A DNA stretch of 57,052 bases from the NCBI RefSeq assembly GCF_003315515.1, contig NZ_QNRY01000023.1, forward strand, positions 1 to 57,052. The letters run 5' to 3'. How positions within the stretch are numbered: the first letter of the stretch is position 1; each line of letters starts with the position of its first letter. Of the stretch, positions 21,646-32,110 are shown piece after piece. The notes under the pieces are model-generated. The model had not been told where the DNA came from, did not search any database, and saw only the letters and a program-made list of their open reading frames with translations. This stretch comes from Brenneria salicis ATCC 15712 = DSM 30166. GTDB lineage: Bacteria; Pseudomonadota; Gammaproteobacteria; Enterobacterales; Enterobacteriaceae. Position numbers and translations under genes: made by a program.

Positions 21646-22530
21646 TTAAGCGTTACGTCTGGATTTTGGCGAGGCGCGTCTGGCCGGCGCCGAACTAATC
21701 TGACTATGGCGTTTAACCGCCCGGCGAATTTGATTGGCTTTTACACCGCGCCGCTCCCGCTCAACAGGCAGTTTGGTTACGGTTTCCGGCGGCAACTGCA
21801 CCAGTTTACGCAGGTAGTTGACGTCGTCGAGCGTCATTTCCGTCCAGCCGCCGCGCGGCAAACCTTTAGGCAGTTGAATGTCGCCGTAACGCACGCGGAT
21901 CAAGCGGCTAACCTGAACGTCCACCGCTTCCCACAGACGACGAACCTCACGGTTACGCCCTTCTGTCAGCGTCACGTTATACCACTGGTTAAGCCCTTCG
22001 CCGCCTTGATAACGGATGGTGCGAAATGACGCGGGGCCGTCTTCCAACTGCACGCCGCGACTGAGTTGTTTGATCTTCTCATCGTTGATTTCGCCAAACA
22101 CCCGCACCGCGTATTCACGCTCGACTTCATGGCTGGGGTGCATCAGACGATTGGCCAGTTCGCCATCGGTGGTAAACAGCAGTAAGCCGGACGTGTTTAC
22201 GTCCAGCCGCCCTACCGCCACCCAGCGAGAACCCTGAATTTTCGGTAACCGATCAAATACGGTAGGACGACCATCTGGATCGCTGCGCGTACACAGTTCG
22301 CCTTCCGGCTTGTAATAGATCAGTACGCGGCAAACTGTTTCCTCGGTTTCCTTAACGGAAACCACGTGGCCGTCAATACGAATTTTGGTGGCTTTCGTCA
22401 CTTCAACACGGTCACCCAGCGTGGCGATTTTGCCATCAACGCTAACGCGTCCCGCCTGGATAATACCTTCAATTTCACGACGCGAACCGTGACCTGCGCG
22501 CGCCAGAACTTTCTGTAGCTTTTCGCTCAT
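21646..22530 (-). CDS. rluB: 23S rRNA pseudouridine synthase RluB
   Basis: Makes pseudouridine at position 2605 of 23S rRNA (E. coli numbering). It has 294 residues. The N-terminal S4 RNA-binding domain is [18 protein letters not shown], and the catalytic Asp is in [13 protein letters not shown]. The [12 protein letters not shown] motif is typical, and the C-terminal tail is basic. The frame is open up to 22716, but the ATG at 22530 gives the family start MSEKLQKVL. It is last of the minus-strand rnm-yciO-rluB series. Confidence 0.95.
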   Translation of the reverse strand: MSEKLQKVLARAGHGSRREIEGIIQAGRVSVDGKIATLGDRVEVTKATKIRIDGHVVSVKETEETVCRVLIYYKPEGELCTRSDPDGRPTVFDRLPKIQGSRWVAVGRLDVNTSGLLLFTTDGELANRLMHPSHEVEREYAVRVFGEINDEKIKQLSRGVQLEDGPASFRTIRYQGGEGLNQWYNVTLTEGRNREVRRLWEAVDVQVSRLIRVRYGDIQLPKGLPRGGWTEMTLDDVNYLRKLVQLPPETVTKLPVERERRGVKANQIRRAVKRHSQISSAPARRASPKSRRNA

Positions 22531-22716
22531 TGAGCAACCTCTGAGTGTCGCCTTCCCAGGCGTCGGGGGGAATAACAAAACGCTGATATAATTCAGTGAA
22601 TTACGTAGAAATAATGCGTTATAAAAAATACTGGCCCGATTATACAGTGATTCACGCCGTTTGTATGCCAATTCATTTGCGGACTGATAGTTGCTGTTGT
22701 CTGGGTAGCGCCGCAC

Positions 22717-23337
22717 TTACAGGAATGGCGTGATATCGCCCGTACCTTCGCGAGTAATTTTCGGCGACGACTCGGTTAAATCAATCACGGTGGTTGGCTG
22801 TTGCCCAAGAAAACCGCCATGAATGATCAAATCCACCTGTTTGCCCAGCGTTTCCTGTATTTCCTCTGGATCGGATTCGGCAAAATCATTGCCCGGCAGC
22901 ATTAAGGTAGTGGACATCATCGGTTCATTCAATACCGCCAGCAACGACAAGGCGATAGGATTGGACGGTACGCGCAGTCCTATCGTCTTGCGTTTTTCAT
23001 TCATCAGACGACGAGGAACTTCTTTGGTCGCTTTCAGAATAAAGGTGTAGTTGCCGGGCGTATTGTTTTTAATCAGGCGAAAGGCGGTGTTATCAACGTA
23101 AGCATACGTGGACAATTCGGACAGATCGCGACACATCAGCGTAAAGTTGTGATTGCTGTCTAATGAACGAATACGGCAGATACGCTCCATGGCGTTCTTG
23201 TCGCCCAGCATGCATCCCAGTGCGTAACCGGAATCGGTAGGATAGACAATCACGCCGCCTTTATGTAGAAAGTCCACGGATTGCGTAATCAATCGCAATT
23301 GTGGATTCTGCGGATGAATATAGAAAAACTGACTCAT
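22717..23337 (-). CDS. yciO: YciO, YrdC/Sua5-family protein
   Basis: A 206-residue member of the YrdC/Sua5 fold family, related to the enzyme making threonylcarbamoyladenylate for tRNA t6A; YciO's own role is less clear. The family motif GGVIVYPTDSGYALGC and an ERICRIR segment are present. The ATG at 23337 gives the MSQFFYIHPQNP start seen in E. coli, although the frame extends upstream. It begins 25 bases after the rnm stop, so the two are probably cotranscribed. Confidence 0.94.
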   Translation of the reverse strand: MSQFFYIHPQNPQLRLITQSVDFLHKGGVIVYPTDSGYALGCMLGDKNAMERICRIRSLDSNHNFTLMCRDLSELSTYAYVDNTAFRLIKNNTPGNYTFILKATKEVPRRLMNEKRKTIGLRVPSNPIALSLLAVLNEPMMSTTLMLPGNDFAESDPEEIQETLGKQVDLIIHGGFLGQQPTTVIDLTESSPKITREGTGDITPFL

Positions 23338-23362
23338 GACATGACCTATTTCAAAATGTTTT

Positions 23363-24274
23363 TCATGTGTGACCGCCACATCCGCTTTGCGTCAACGCCG
23401 GGTGTCGCCAGACAGGTTCAACATCGGCAGGCAGCCACAATTTCCGTCCTAGCTCAATCCAGGCGCAGGGTTGATGGAAGTCCGATCCCTGCGACCCCAG
23501 CAAGTTAAAATCGCGGGCATAACGCGCAAGCTGGGTACGCTCATCAGGTGCTTGCTGACATTGGGCGACTTCCATCGCCTGGCCGCCGTTTTCGGCAAAC
23601 GCGGCTAGCAGGCGTTTCAGCCATTTGGCGGTCAGATCGTAACGTCCTGGGTGGGCCAAAACCGAAACGCCGCCAGATTGATGAATAGCATCAATCGCTT
23701 GCTTTATTGTACACCACTGTGGCGCAACGTAACCGGTTTTCCCCTTCGCCAGATATTTCTTGAATACCTGACTGATATTCGCGGCAACGCCAAGTTCAAC
23801 CAGATAACGGGCAAAATGCGCGCGGGTGATCTGACCGCCCGACGCCAGACGACTCGCACCGGCCAGCGCCGCCGGGATGCGGGCTTTCTCCAGTCGGATA
23901 GCGATTTGCTCCGCCCGTGCCTGGCGGGATTGCGCCTGCTGTTGCAACAGGGCGCACAAAGCGGGGTGTTCGATATCCATTCCCAGCCCCACTATATGAA
24001 TTTCGTGATTTTCCCACCGCGTGGAAATCTCTACGCCGGTAACCAGCCGTAGCGGTAATTGCTGATGTTCAATCGCATGGCGGGCTTGCGCCAGCCCACG
24101 GGTGGTATCGTGATCGGTGATTGCCAGCACGCTCACCCGCATCGCCACCGCACGGGCGACCAGTTCGGCTGGCGTCAATAAACCGTCCGATGCGCTGGTG
24201 TGGCTATGCAGATCATAGAGTTGAAACGACGACAACGTTGATTGAGATTCTTCCGGCACAAATGTATCCAACAT
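23363..24274 (-). CDS. rnm: RNase AM (PHP-domain 5'-3' exoribonuclease, YciV/TrpH)
   Basis: A PHP-domain phosphoesterase; the E. coli protein acts as a 5'-3' exonuclease maturing rRNA 5' ends and on short oligonucleotides. Metal ligands are seen in YDLHSHTSASDG, in ITDHDTT, in VLAHPGRYD and in GSDFHQP. The start is uncertain between ATG 24274 (303 residues, used here) and a codon nine residues upstream at 24301. It lies upstream of, and divergent from, the trp operon as in E. coli. Confidence 0.93.
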   Translation of the reverse strand: MLDTFVPEESQSTLSSFQLYDLHSHTSASDGLLTPAELVARAVAMRVSVLAITDHDTTRGLAQARHAIEHQQLPLRLVTGVEISTRWENHEIHIVGLGMDIEHPALCALLQQQAQSRQARAEQIAIRLEKARIPAALAGASRLASGGQITRAHFARYLVELGVAANISQVFKKYLAKGKTGYVAPQWCTIKQAIDAIHQSGGVSVLAHPGRYDLTAKWLKRLLAAFAENGGQAMEVAQCQQAPDERTQLARYARDFNLLGSQGSDFHQPCAWIELGRKLWLPADVEPVWRHPALTQSGCGGHT

Positions 24275-24384
24275 GATGGCTAGGCATAGGTAAGGCGGCA
24301 TGATGCCACTAATGCATGTTAAATGGTAATTTCATGCCTTATGACCGCATTCGGCCGTTCAATAAAATAATGTTATTCCTGATG

Positions 24385-24416
24385 TTGACTTTTGAATCAT
24401 GAACTAGTTAACTAGT
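24385..24416 (+). promoter_or_regulatory. trp promoter with TrpR operator
   Basis: The -35 box TTGACT (24385-24390) and -10 box TTAACT (24408-24413) are 17 bases apart. A perfect 14-base palindrome, ACTAGTTAACTAGT (24403-24416), covers the -10 box. It is the TrpR operator core, identical to the E. coli trp operator core as I know it. Tryptophan-bound TrpR should block polymerase here. Confidence 0.95.
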
Positions 24417-24452
24417 ACGCAAGCTTGATTCACCAATCGTGAGATGACGATA

Positions 24453-24545
24453 ATGACTATGCAACCAATGGCCATACAACAAATAACTACGCAACAGATG
24501 ATGACATTTGGTTGGTGGCGCTCTTCCCTGTCGCGGGTGGAGTAG
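24453..24545 (+). CDS. trpL: trp leader peptide (trpL), long variant
   Basis: The attenuation peptide. It has tandem Trp codons at 24513-24518 within FGWWRSSLSRVE and a TAG stop at 24543. The frame is open back to an ATG at 24444. I chose 24453, which has GAG nine bases upstream, giving 30 residues rich in Met and Gln (MTMQPMAIQQITTQQMM). E. coli TrpL has 14 residues, so the long N-terminus is unusual. Later in-frame ATGs at 24459, 24468, 24498 and 24501 could also serve, the last two giving a 14-15 residue peptide. Ribosome stalling at the Trp pair would prevent the attenuator downstream. Confidence 0.8.
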   Translation: MTMQPMAIQQITTQQMMTFGWWRSSLSRVE

Positions 24546-24584
24546 TCACGCATAGCGTTTATCGCAACATGCAGATATTCCCAG

Positions 24585-24609
24585 GCCCGCCTACCCAGCG
24601 GGCTTTTTT
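24585..24609 (+). terminator. trp attenuator terminator
   Basis: GCCCGC (24585-24590) pairs with GCGGGC (24598-24603) across a 7-base loop and is followed by six T. It lies between trpL and trpE, where the attenuator is expected. Confidence 0.93.
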
Positions 24610-24646
24610 ATGGACTCAATGATACGGAATGATACAGGTCGCAATG

Positions 24647-26209
24647 ATGCAAACAACAAAACCAAAACTGGAACTGCTGCGTACCGAGGCCGTCTATCGC
24701 AACGACCCAAGCGCGATTTTCCATCAATTGTGCGGGGCCAGACCAGCGACGCTGCTGCTGGAATCCGCGGAGATAGACAGCAAAGCCAACCTGCAAAGTC
24801 TGTTGATCGTCGATAGCGCCTTACGCATTACCGCGCTGGGCCAGCAGGTTTCAGTACAGGCGCTGACGGCAAACGGCGCGGCATTGCTCCCGTTACTCGA
24901 TACCGCGCTGCCGGAAGCGGTACTCAATCAACATCGCCCGAACGGACGCGAACTGACGTTCCCCGATACGGATACGCTTCAGGATGAAGACGCCCGCCTG
25001 CGCGCCTTGTCCGTTTTTGATGCCTTACGTCAGATTCTGATATTGGTCGACAGCCCGAAAGATGAACGTGAAGCCCTATTTCTCGGCGGGCTGTTTGCCT
25101 ACGATCTGGTTGCCGGTTTCGAATCGCTGCCCGCACTGAGTCAACAACAACGCTGCCCGGATTTTTGCTTCTATCTGGCGGAAACCTTATTGATTCTCGA
25201 CCATCAAAAACAAGTCACCAGATTACAGGCCAGTCTGTTTACTCCGGATAATGCCGAACGGCGCCGCCTGCAACATAGACTGGAACAGTTGCAGCAGCAA
25301 TTGACCCATTCGGCGCCGGCGTTACCGCATCAGTCAATCGAAAATATGACGTTAAGCTGCAATCAGAGCGACGAAGCCTTCGGTGAAGTGGTCAGCCAGA
25401 TGCAACAGGCGATCCGCATCGGCGAAATATTTCAGGTTGTGCCTTCGCGCCGCTTCTCATTACCCTGCCCGTCCCCGCTGGCCGCCTATCACACGCTGAA
25501 AGCGCATAATCCCAGCCCCTATATGTTTTTCATGCAGGATCAGGATTTCACCCTGTTCGGCGCTTCACCGGAAAGCTCATTGAAATACGATGCCGACAGC
25601 CGTCAGATTGAAATTTACCCGATTGCCGGTACGCGTCCTCGCGGTCGGCGGGCGGACGGTTCCCTGGATCGCGATCTCGACAGCCGTATCGAACTCGAAA
25701 TGCGCACCGACCATAAAGAATTGGCGGAGCACCTGATGCTGGTCGATCTGGCGCGTAACGATCTGGCGCGTATCTGTGAACCGGGCAGCCGTTATGTCGC
25801 CGACCTGACCAAAGTCGACCGTTATTCCTTCGTCATGCATCTGGTTTCGCGCGTGGTCGGAACGTTGCGCGCGGATCTGGATGTATTGCATGCCTACCGC
25901 GCCTGTATGAACATGGGCACGCTGAGCGGCGCACCGAAAGTCCGCGCCATGCAGTTGGTCGCCGACAGCGAGAAAACCCGGCGCGGCAGCTACGGCGGCG
26001 CGGTGGGTTATTTTACGGCCCACGGCGATCTGGATACCTGTATCGTTATCCGCTCCGCCTACGTCGAGGATGGCATCGCCACCGTTCAGGCAGGCGCGGG
26101 CGTAGTGCTGGACTCGATCCCACAGGCGGAAGCCGATGAAACACGCAATAAAGCCAGGGCGGTACTGCGGGCCATCGCCAGTGCGCACCATGCCAGGGAG
26201 ATATTCTAA
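24647..26209 (+). CDS. trpE: Anthranilate synthase component I
   Basis: Makes anthranilate from chorismate with ammonia or glutamine supplied by TrpG. It has 520 residues. The N-terminal tryptophan feedback site carries the LLES motif (near residue 38), and the C-terminal chorismate-binding domain has IAGTRPRGR, the [15 protein letters not shown] segment and [13 protein letters not shown] chose the ATG at 24647 because it follows ACAGG by eight bases and gives the E. coli-like [11 protein letters not shown]. It ends overlapping trpG by one base. Confidence 0.96.
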   Translation: MQTTKPKLELLRTEAVYRNDPSAIFHQLCGARPATLLLESAEIDSKANLQSLLIVDSALRITALGQQVSVQALTANGAALLPLLDTALPEAVLNQHRPNGRELTFPDTDTLQDEDARLRALSVFDALRQILILVDSPKDEREALFLGGLFAYDLVAGFESLPALSQQQRCPDFCFYLAETLLILDHQKQVTRLQASLFTPDNAERRRLQHRLEQLQQQLTHSAPALPHQSIENMTLSCNQSDEAFGEVVSQMQQAIRIGEIFQVVPSRRFSLPCPSPLAAYHTLKAHNPSPYMFFMQDQDFTLFGASPESSLKYDADSRQIEIYPIAGTRPRGRRADGSLDRDLDSRIELEMRTDHKELAEHLMLVDLARNDLARICEPGSRYVADLTKVDRYSFVMHLVSRVVGTLRADLDVLHAYRACMNMGTLSGAPKVRAMQLVADSEKTRRGSYGGAVGYFTAHGDLDTCIVIRSAYVEDGIATVQAGAGVVLDSIPQAEADETRNKARAVLRAIASAHHAREIF

Positions 26210-26787
26210 TGGCCGATATCCTATTGATTGATAATATCGATTCTTTCACCTACAACCTGGTGGATCAGTTGCGCGCCAGCCAGCACAATGTGGTGATTTA
26301 CCGCAACCAGATACCTGCCGATGCGATTTTTGAACGCTTGCAGCAGATGGAAAAACCGGTTCTGATGCTCTCCCCCGGTCCCGGCACCCCGGCAAAAGCC
26401 GGTTGCATGCCGCAACTGCTGCAACGTCTGCGTGGCCGCTTGCCGATTATCGGCATCTGCCTCGGCCATCAGGCGATTGTCGAAGCCTACGGCGGTCATG
26501 TCGGTCAGGCAGGCGAAATTCTGCACGGCAAAGCATCGGTCATTGAGCATGACGGGCTGGGCATGTTCAACGGCTTACCCTCGCCGCTGCCGGTCGCCCG
26601 CTACCATTCGCTGGTTGGCAGCAATATCCCCGCCTCGCTGACCGTCAATGCGCGCTTTAATGACATGGTCATGGCGGTGCGCAATGACGCAGACCGCGTT
26701 TGTGGTTTCCAATTTCACCCCGAATCAATTTTAACCACTCACGGTGCGCGTTTGCTGGAGCAAACGCTGGACTGGGCTTTGGCGTAA
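26209..26787 (+). CDS. trpG: Anthranilate synthase component II (glutamine amidotransferase), unfused
   Basis: Supplies ammonia from glutamine to TrpE. The class I amidotransferase domain has 192 residues, with the nucleophile Cys in GICLGHQAI and the catalytic His and Glu in [10 protein letters not shown]. In E. coli this domain is fused to TrpD; here a TAA at 26785-26787 ends it, and trpD starts separately. The split arrangement is known in Serratia and the soft-rot bacteria. The start overlaps the trpE stop. Confidence 0.96.
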   Translation: MADILLIDNIDSFTYNLVDQLRASQHNVVIYRNQIPADAIFERLQQMEKPVLMLSPGPGTPAKAGCMPQLLQRLRGRLPIIGICLGHQAIVEAYGGHVGQAGEILHGKASVIEHDGLGMFNGLPSPLPVARYHSLVGSNIPASLTVNARFNDMVMAVRNDADRVCGFQFHPESILTTHGARLLEQTLDWALA

Positions 26788-26801
26788 GGATGGACTCGAT
26801 T

Positions 26802-27833
26802 ATGCAAAATACATCTCCCGTACAATCTAATTCTTTACAACCCATACTGGAAAAATTATACCGCGGTGAAAATATCAGCCGACAGGAAAGCCAGGATCTG
26901 TTTACCGCGATTATTCACGACGAACTGCAAGCCAGCCAATTGGCGGCGGCGTTGATCAGCATGAAGGTGCGCGGCGAACATCCTGATGAGATCGCGGGCG
27001 CGGCGGCGGCATTATTGGCGGACGCCCAGCCGTTTCCCCGGCCGGATTATCTTTTTGCCGACATTGTCGGCACCGGCGGCGATGGCACCAACAGCATCAA
27101 TATTTCGACGGCCAGCGCCTTTGTCACGGCCTGTTGCGGTCTGAAAGTGGCCAAGCACGGTAATCGCAGCGTCTCCAGCCGTTCAGGTTCATCCGATTTG
27201 TTGTCCGCCTTTGGCATCAAACTCGACATGTCGGCGCAAGCGGCGCGTCAGGCGCTGGATGATCTGGGCGTCTGTTTTCTGTTCGCACCGCACTATCATC
27301 TGGGCTTCCGTCATGCCATGCCGGTGCGTCAGCAATTGAAAACCCGCACGCTATTCAATGTGCTGGGGCCGTTGGTCAACCCCGCCCGCCCGCCGCTGGC
27401 GCTGATCGGCGTCTATAGTCCGGATCTGGTGCGCCCCATCGCCGAAGCGCTACGGATGCTGGGCTATCAGCGCGCTGCCGTGGTGCATGGCGGCGGCATG
27501 GATGAAGTCGCCATTCATGCGCCGACGCAGGTTGCGGAACTGAATGACGGCAAAATCGAAACATACCAACTGACGCACCGCGATTTCGGTCTGGACAGCT
27601 ATTCGATATCGTCATTGCAGGGCGGAACGCCGGAGGAAAATCGTGATATTCTGGTGGCGCTGCTGCAAGGCCAGGGCGAACGCGCGCACGACGCGGCCGT
27701 CGCCGCCAACGTCGCGTTGTTGATGCGCTTGTTCGGGCAGGAAAATCTGCGGCAGAATGCGCAACAGGCGCTGGAAGTCATACACAGCGGACAGCCTTAT
27801 CAACGCGTTATTGACCTGTCGGCCAGAGGATAA
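26802..27833 (+). CDS. trpD: Anthranilate phosphoribosyltransferase
   Basis: Transfers phosphoribose from PRPP to anthranilate. It has 343 residues. The PRPP-binding [15 protein letters not shown], the [17 protein letters not shown] loop and the [13 protein letters not shown] motif are all present. I chose the ATG at 26802, about 11 bases after AAGGA; an in-frame ATG at 26790 sits inside that site and is less likely. It begins 14 bases after the trpG stop. Confidence 0.95.
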   Translation: MQNTSPVQSNSLQPILEKLYRGENISRQESQDLFTAIIHDELQASQLAAALISMKVRGEHPDEIAGAAAALLADAQPFPRPDYLFADIVGTGGDGTNSINISTASAFVTACCGLKVAKHGNRSVSSRSGSSDLLSAFGIKLDMSAQAARQALDDLGVCFLFAPHYHLGFRHAMPVRQQLKTRTLFNVLGPLVNPARPPLALIGVYSPDLVRPIAEALRMLGYQRAAVVHGGGMDEVAIHAPTQVAELNDGKIETYQLTHRDFGLDSYSISSLQGGTPEENRDILVALLQGQGERAHDAAVAANVALLMRLFGQENLRQNAQQALEVIHSGQPYQRVIDLSARG

Positions 27834-27837
27834 CGAT

Positions 27838-29217
27838 GTGATACAGGAAACCGTTCTGAATAAAACGATTCTGGGTAAAATCGTGCGTGATAAAGCCCTG
27901 TGGGTTGAAGAACGCCAGCAAAAGCAGCCGCTGTCTAGCTTTCAACATGAGATCGCGCCAAGCCAGCGTGATTTCTATCAGGCGCTGCGACAGAATAAGC
28001 CCGCGTTTATTCTGGAGTGCAAAAAAGCCTCGCCATCAAAGGGGCTGATTCGTGATGATTTCGATCCCGTCGCCATCGCGCAGGTTTATCAGGACTATGC
28101 CTCCGCTATTTCAGTCCTGACCGATGAAAAATATTTTCAGGGCGATTTTGCGTTTCTGCCACGCGTCAGCGCCGCGGTGCCGCAACCCGTCCTGTGCAAG
28201 GATTTCATCATTTCGCCCTACCAGATCTATCTGGCGCGTTACTATCAGGCCGATGCGATTCTGCTGATGCTATCGGTGCTTGATGACGAGCAGTATCGGC
28301 AGTTGTCCGCTATCGCCCATAGCCTGAAGCTGGGCGTACTGACCGAAGTCAGTAATGAAGCGGAATTGCAGCGGGCGATCCAGCTTGAAGCGCGGGTGGT
28401 GGGGATCAACAACCGGGATTTGCGCGATTTGTCCATCGATCTCAACCGTACCCGGACGCTGGCGCCGCGTCTGCCCGCCGGCGTGACGGTGATCAGCGAA
28501 TCCGGCATTAATCGTTATGCGCAAATACGCGAGTTGAGCCAGTTCGCCAACGGTTTTCTGATCGGCAGTTCATTAATGTCCGAACCCGATCTGAGCATGG
28601 CGGTGCGCCGTATCAGTCTGGGAGAGAACAAAGTCTGTGGACTTACCCGCCCTGAGGACGCGCAGGCGGCCTATCGCAGCGGCGCGATCTTCGGCGGCTT
28701 GATTTTTGTGGCTGCTTCTGTGCGTCATGTTGATCTGGCACAAGCGAAAAACATAATTGCCGCTGCCCCGCTGCGCTATGTCGGCGTGTTCCGCGATGCG
28801 CCGGTTGACGAGATCGTCGCTATCGCCGAACAGCTTAAATTAGCTGCGGTTCAGCTTCACGGACAGGAAGACCAGCAAACCCTTTCACAGCTTCGCCAGC
28901 AGTTGCCCGCCGCCTGTCAGATCTGGAAAGCGCTGAGCATTCAGGGAGAACTGCCCGCCCGCAATCTGCAAAATGTTGATCGCTATTTACTGGATAACGC
29001 GCAGGGCGGCAGCGGTCAAACATTTGACTGGTCGCTGCTCGACGGCGAATCGCTGGATAATGTCATGCTGGCCGGTGGATTGAACGCCGAAAACGTGGCG
29101 CAGGCAGCGCAGTTCGGCGCGCTGGGGCTGGATTTTAATTCCGGCGTTGAAAGTCAACCCGGCAAAAAAGATCCGCATAAAATCGCGGCGGTTTTCAAGG
29201 CATTGCGCACGATATAA
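27838..29217 (+). CDS. trpC: Bifunctional indole-3-glycerol phosphate synthase / phosphoribosylanthranilate isomerase
   Basis: The two-domain TrpC-TrpF fusion of enterobacteria, 459 residues. The N-terminal IGPS half has FILECKKASPSKG and VLCKDFIISPYQIY. The C-terminal isomerase half begins near KVCGLTRPEDA, with the catalytic Cys there and an Asp in YLLDNAQGGSGQ. The only in-frame start after the trpD stop is GTG at 27838, eight bases after AGAGGA. An out-of-frame ATG followed at once by TGA overlaps it (27836-27841). The start is five bases past the trpD stop. Confidence 0.94.
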   Translation: MIQETVLNKTILGKIVRDKALWVEERQQKQPLSSFQHEIAPSQRDFYQALRQNKPAFILECKKASPSKGLIRDDFDPVAIAQVYQDYASAISVLTDEKYFQGDFAFLPRVSAAVPQPVLCKDFIISPYQIYLARYYQADAILLMLSVLDDEQYRQLSAIAHSLKLGVLTEVSNEAELQRAIQLEARVVGINNRDLRDLSIDLNRTRTLAPRLPAGVTVISESGINRYAQIRELSQFANGFLIGSSLMSEPDLSMAVRRISLGENKVCGLTRPEDAQAAYRSGAIFGGLIFVAASVRHVDLAQAKNIIAAAPLRYVGVFRDAPVDEIVAIAEQLKLAAVQLHGQEDQQTLSQLRQQLPAACQIWKALSIQGELPARNLQNVDRYLLDNAQGGSGQTFDWSLLDGESLDNVMLAGGLNAENVAQAAQFGALGLDFNSGVESQPGKKDPHKIAAVFKALRTI

Positions 29218-29263
29218 ACCAACCGCATAACACTCGATACGACAAATTAAAGACAGGAATACT

Positions 29264-30454
29264 ATGACGTTACTTAATCCTTACTTTGGTGAATTCGGCG
29301 GGCAGTATGTCCCGCAGATCCTCATCCCGGCGTTGCGCCAACTGGAAGAAGCCTTTGTCAGCGCGCAACAAGATCCTGCTTTTCAGGCTAAATTTTTTGA
29401 TCTGCTGAAAAACTACGCCGGTCGCCCAACCGCGCTGACCTTATGTAAAAACCTGACGGCCGGCACGCGCACTAAGCTGTACCTGAAACGTGAAGATCTG
29501 CTGCACGGCGGCGCGCACAAAACCAACCAGGTACTGGGTCAGGCGTTGCTGGCCAAACGTATGGGCAAAAGCGAAATCATCGCCGAAACCGGCGCGGGAC
29601 AGCATGGCGTCGCTACCGCGCTGGCTTGTGCTTTGCTGGGATTGAAATGCCGCGTTTACATGGGCGCCAAAGACGTCGAGCGCCAATCACCCAATGTCTT
29701 CCGTATGCGTTTGATGGGCGCGGAAGTGATCCCCGTGCACAGCGGTTCCGCCACCCTGAAAGATGCCTGTAACGAAGCGTTGCGCGACTGGTCAGGCAGC
29801 TACGATAATGCTCATTACCTGTTGGGAACGGCGGCTGGCCCGCATCCTTTTCCGACCATCGTGCGTGAGTTCCAACGGATGATCGGTGAAGAAATCAAAG
29901 CCCAGTTGCAGGAAAAAGAGGGTCGTCTGCCAGACGCGCTGCTGGCTTGTGTGGGCGGCGGCTCTAACGCCATTGGCATGTTCGCCGACTTTATCGACGA
30001 GACGTCAGTACGGCTGATTGGCGTCGAACCTGCCGGTTTGGGTATTGAATCAGGACAACACGGCGCACCGTTGAAACATGGCCGCGTGGGGATCTACTTC
30101 GGTATGAAATCGCCCATGATGCAAACCGCCGACGGGCAGATTGAAGAATCCTACTCTATATCCGCCGGTCTGGATTTCCCATCCGTCGGGCCGCAGCATG
30201 CTTACCTGAACAGTACTGGCCGCGCCGATTATGTTTCCATCACCGATGATGAAGCCCTGGACGCCTTTAAAGCGCTTTCCCGTCACGAAGGGATTATTCC
30301 GGCGCTGGAATCGTCTCATGCGCTGGCCTACGCGCTCAAGATGATTAAAGAAGAGCCAGAGAAAGAGCAGATACTGGTGGTCAACCTGTCTGGCCGGGGA
30401 GATAAAGACATATTTACCGTTCACGATATTCTGAAAGATCGGGGAGAAATCTGA
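29264..30454 (+). CDS. trpB: Tryptophan synthase beta subunit
   Basis: A PLP enzyme joining indole and serine to tryptophan, partner of TrpA. It has 396 residues. The PLP Lys is in [11 protein letters not shown], the phosphate-binding Gly loop in GGGSNAIG, and the catalytic Glu in [16 protein letters not shown] precedes the ATG. Its stop overlaps the trpA ATG by one base. Confidence 0.97.
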   Translation: MTLLNPYFGEFGGQYVPQILIPALRQLEEAFVSAQQDPAFQAKFFDLLKNYAGRPTALTLCKNLTAGTRTKLYLKREDLLHGGAHKTNQVLGQALLAKRMGKSEIIAETGAGQHGVATALACALLGLKCRVYMGAKDVERQSPNVFRMRLMGAEVIPVHSGSATLKDACNEALRDWSGSYDNAHYLLGTAAGPHPFPTIVREFQRMIGEEIKAQLQEKEGRLPDALLACVGGGSNAIGMFADFIDETSVRLIGVEPAGLGIESGQHGAPLKHGRVGIYFGMKSPMMQTADGQIEESYSISAGLDFPSVGPQHAYLNSTGRADYVSITDDEALDAFKALSRHEGIIPALESSHALAYALKMIKEEPEKEQILVVNLSGRGDKDIFTVHDILKDRGEI

Positions 30455-31263
30455 TGGAGCGTTATCAACAGCTATTTAAACGTCTGGCGGATAAAAAAGA
30501 AGGCGCGTTTGTTCCCTTTGTCACGCTGGGCGATCCTTCTCCCGAACAATCGCTGAAGATTATCGATACATTGATTGCCGCGGGCGCCGATGCGTTGGAA
30601 CTCGGTATCCCCTTCTCGGACCCGCTGGCGGATGGCCCAACCATTCAGGATGCCACGTTGCGCGCTTTTGCGGCGGGCGTGACGCCAGGCCACTGCTTCG
30701 AGATGCTGGCCGCTATCCGGCAGAAATACGCGGAAATGCCTATCGGTCTGTTGATGTACGCCAATCTGGTGTTCAGCAATGGTATTGATGCGTTTTATCA
30801 ACGTTGCGCTGAAGTGGGTGTTGACTCGGTTCTGATTGCCGATGTTCCGGTAGTGGAATCCGCGCCTTTTCGGGCGGCGGCCCAGCGTCATGGTATCGCG
30901 CCGATTTTTATCTGCCCGCCGAATGCCGATGATGCGTTGCTGCGCGAAATTGCGTCCTATGGCCGTGGTTATACTTATCTGTTGTCACGCGCCGGGGTGA
31001 CCGGGACGGAAAAACGGGCGCAATTGCCGCTGCATCATCTGGTCGCCAAATTGCAGGAGTATCATGCCGCCCCGCCGCTCCAGGGATTCGGCATTTCTGA
31101 ACCGGCTCAGGTGCGTGAGTCACTCGCGACGGGCGCCGCAGGCGCGATCTCCGGCTCTGCCATTGTGCGTATTATTGAAAAGAATCAGCATCAACCGGCT
31201 GAAATGTTGTCTCAGTTAAACGCTTTTGTCAGCGAGATGAAAGCCGCGACGCGTTCGCAATAG
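30454..31263 (+). CDS. trpA: Tryptophan synthase alpha subunit
   Basis: Cleaves indole-3-glycerol phosphate to indole, which channels to TrpB. It has 269 residues. The catalytic Glu is in [16 protein letters not shown] and the catalytic Asp in [11 protein letters not shown], with the flexible loop [11 protein letters not shown]. It is the last gene of the operon and is coupled to trpB. Confidence 0.97.
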   Translation: MERYQQLFKRLADKKEGAFVPFVTLGDPSPEQSLKIIDTLIAAGADALELGIPFSDPLADGPTIQDATLRAFAAGVTPGHCFEMLAAIRQKYAEMPIGLLMYANLVFSNGIDAFYQRCAEVGVDSVLIADVPVVESAPFRAAAQRHGIAPIFICPPNADDALLREIASYGRGYTYLLSRAGVTGTEKRAQLPLHHLVAKLQEYHAAPPLQGFGISEPAQVRESLATGAAGAISGSAIVRIIEKNQHQPAEMLSQLNAFVSEMKAATRSQ

Positions 31264-31283
31264 TGATTGTTAGTTACTGACGA

Positions 31284-31312
31284 TAAAACGGCGGATAGTA
31301 TCCGCCGTTTTA
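31284..31312. terminator. Bidirectional terminator between trpA and ompW
   Basis: A perfect 14-base inverted repeat, TAAAACGGCGGATA with TATCCGCCGTTTTA around a single central base. Its A-rich and T-rich ends serve both convergent genes. Confidence 0.9.
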
Positions 31313-31326
31313 TTTCACTACCCGAT

Positions 31327-31962
31327 TTAGAACCGATATCCGACGCCAAACATAAATGTCCACGGATCCAGCCGGGTTTTGATGGTTTGCTGCCCGGCGG
31401 TAGCATGGTTGAATTTCACGTCCGTATCAATATCCATCCACCACAGGGAAGCATTAATCAGCCAGTTTTTATCCAGGTTGTAATCCAACCCGGCTTGTGC
31501 GGCAAGCCCCCAGGAGTTTTTCAGACTCAGATCGCTCAGCCCGGCGTCTTTCCCGCGCTGATTGAATTTCTCATCGAAGAACATGGTGTAGTTCAGCCCC
31601 ACGCCAAGATAAGGACGCAGCTTATCCGCTTTTTCACCGAAGTAATATTGCGCAACCAGCGACGGCGGCAGATGCTTGACTTCAGCGATAGTCCCCACGC
31701 CATTCAGTCCGACTTTATGGTTGAAAGGCGTGGCCGCCAACAACTCTACGCCAAAGTTGTCAGTCACCATATAGCTGAATGTCAAACCAAGCTGGGTGCT
31801 GTTATCAACGTTAAACGATCCCAGCCCCAACACGTTATCTGAGCCTTCTACTGGACGCACGGTCGCGGATCCCGCACGGACGATGAAATCACCGGCCTGA
31901 TGCGCTTGTACGAATGATGGCACCAGTGTTGCCGCCAGTAATAAGAAAGACGCCTTTTTCAT
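31327..31962 (-). CDS. ompW: OmpW, eight-stranded outer membrane protein
   Basis: A small outer-membrane beta-barrel (colicin S4 receptor in E. coli) with a hydrophobic channel. It has 211 residues. The signal peptide MKKASFLLLAATLVPSFVQA ends with a typical Ala-x-Ala-like site. The mature part has alternating beta strands and ends in YRF, with the C-terminal Phe needed for barrel assembly. GGGAG precedes the ATG. An FNR-like box lies about 155 bases upstream, in line with oxygen control of ompW known in E. coli. Confidence 0.95.
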   Translation of the reverse strand: MKKASFLLLAATLVPSFVQAHQAGDFIVRAGSATVRPVEGSDNVLGLGSFNVDNSTQLGLTFSYMVTDNFGVELLAATPFNHKVGLNGVGTIAEVKHLPPSLVAQYYFGEKADKLRPYLGVGLNYTMFFDEKFNQRGKDAGLSDLSLKNSWGLAAQAGLDYNLDKNWLINASLWWMDIDTDVKFNHATAGQQTIKTRLDPWTFMFGVGYRF

Positions 31963-32110
31963 TACCCACTCCCTTTTTATGGTTTAAATTTCGAGCGAAA
32001 TATACCTCGCCGTGGCTATGGTTGTTTTAAGCCAGATCACATCTTTTAAAGGTTTTTAGCAAAAAAAATGAAGCACATCAATTCATGCTAACTAATTAAA
32101 AATGAAAGAA

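Noticed and set aside
22531..22716. An N-terminal extension of rluB reaching 22716
   Set aside because: The ATG at 22530 gives the known family start; the extension is AT-rich intergenic sequence that happens to stay open.
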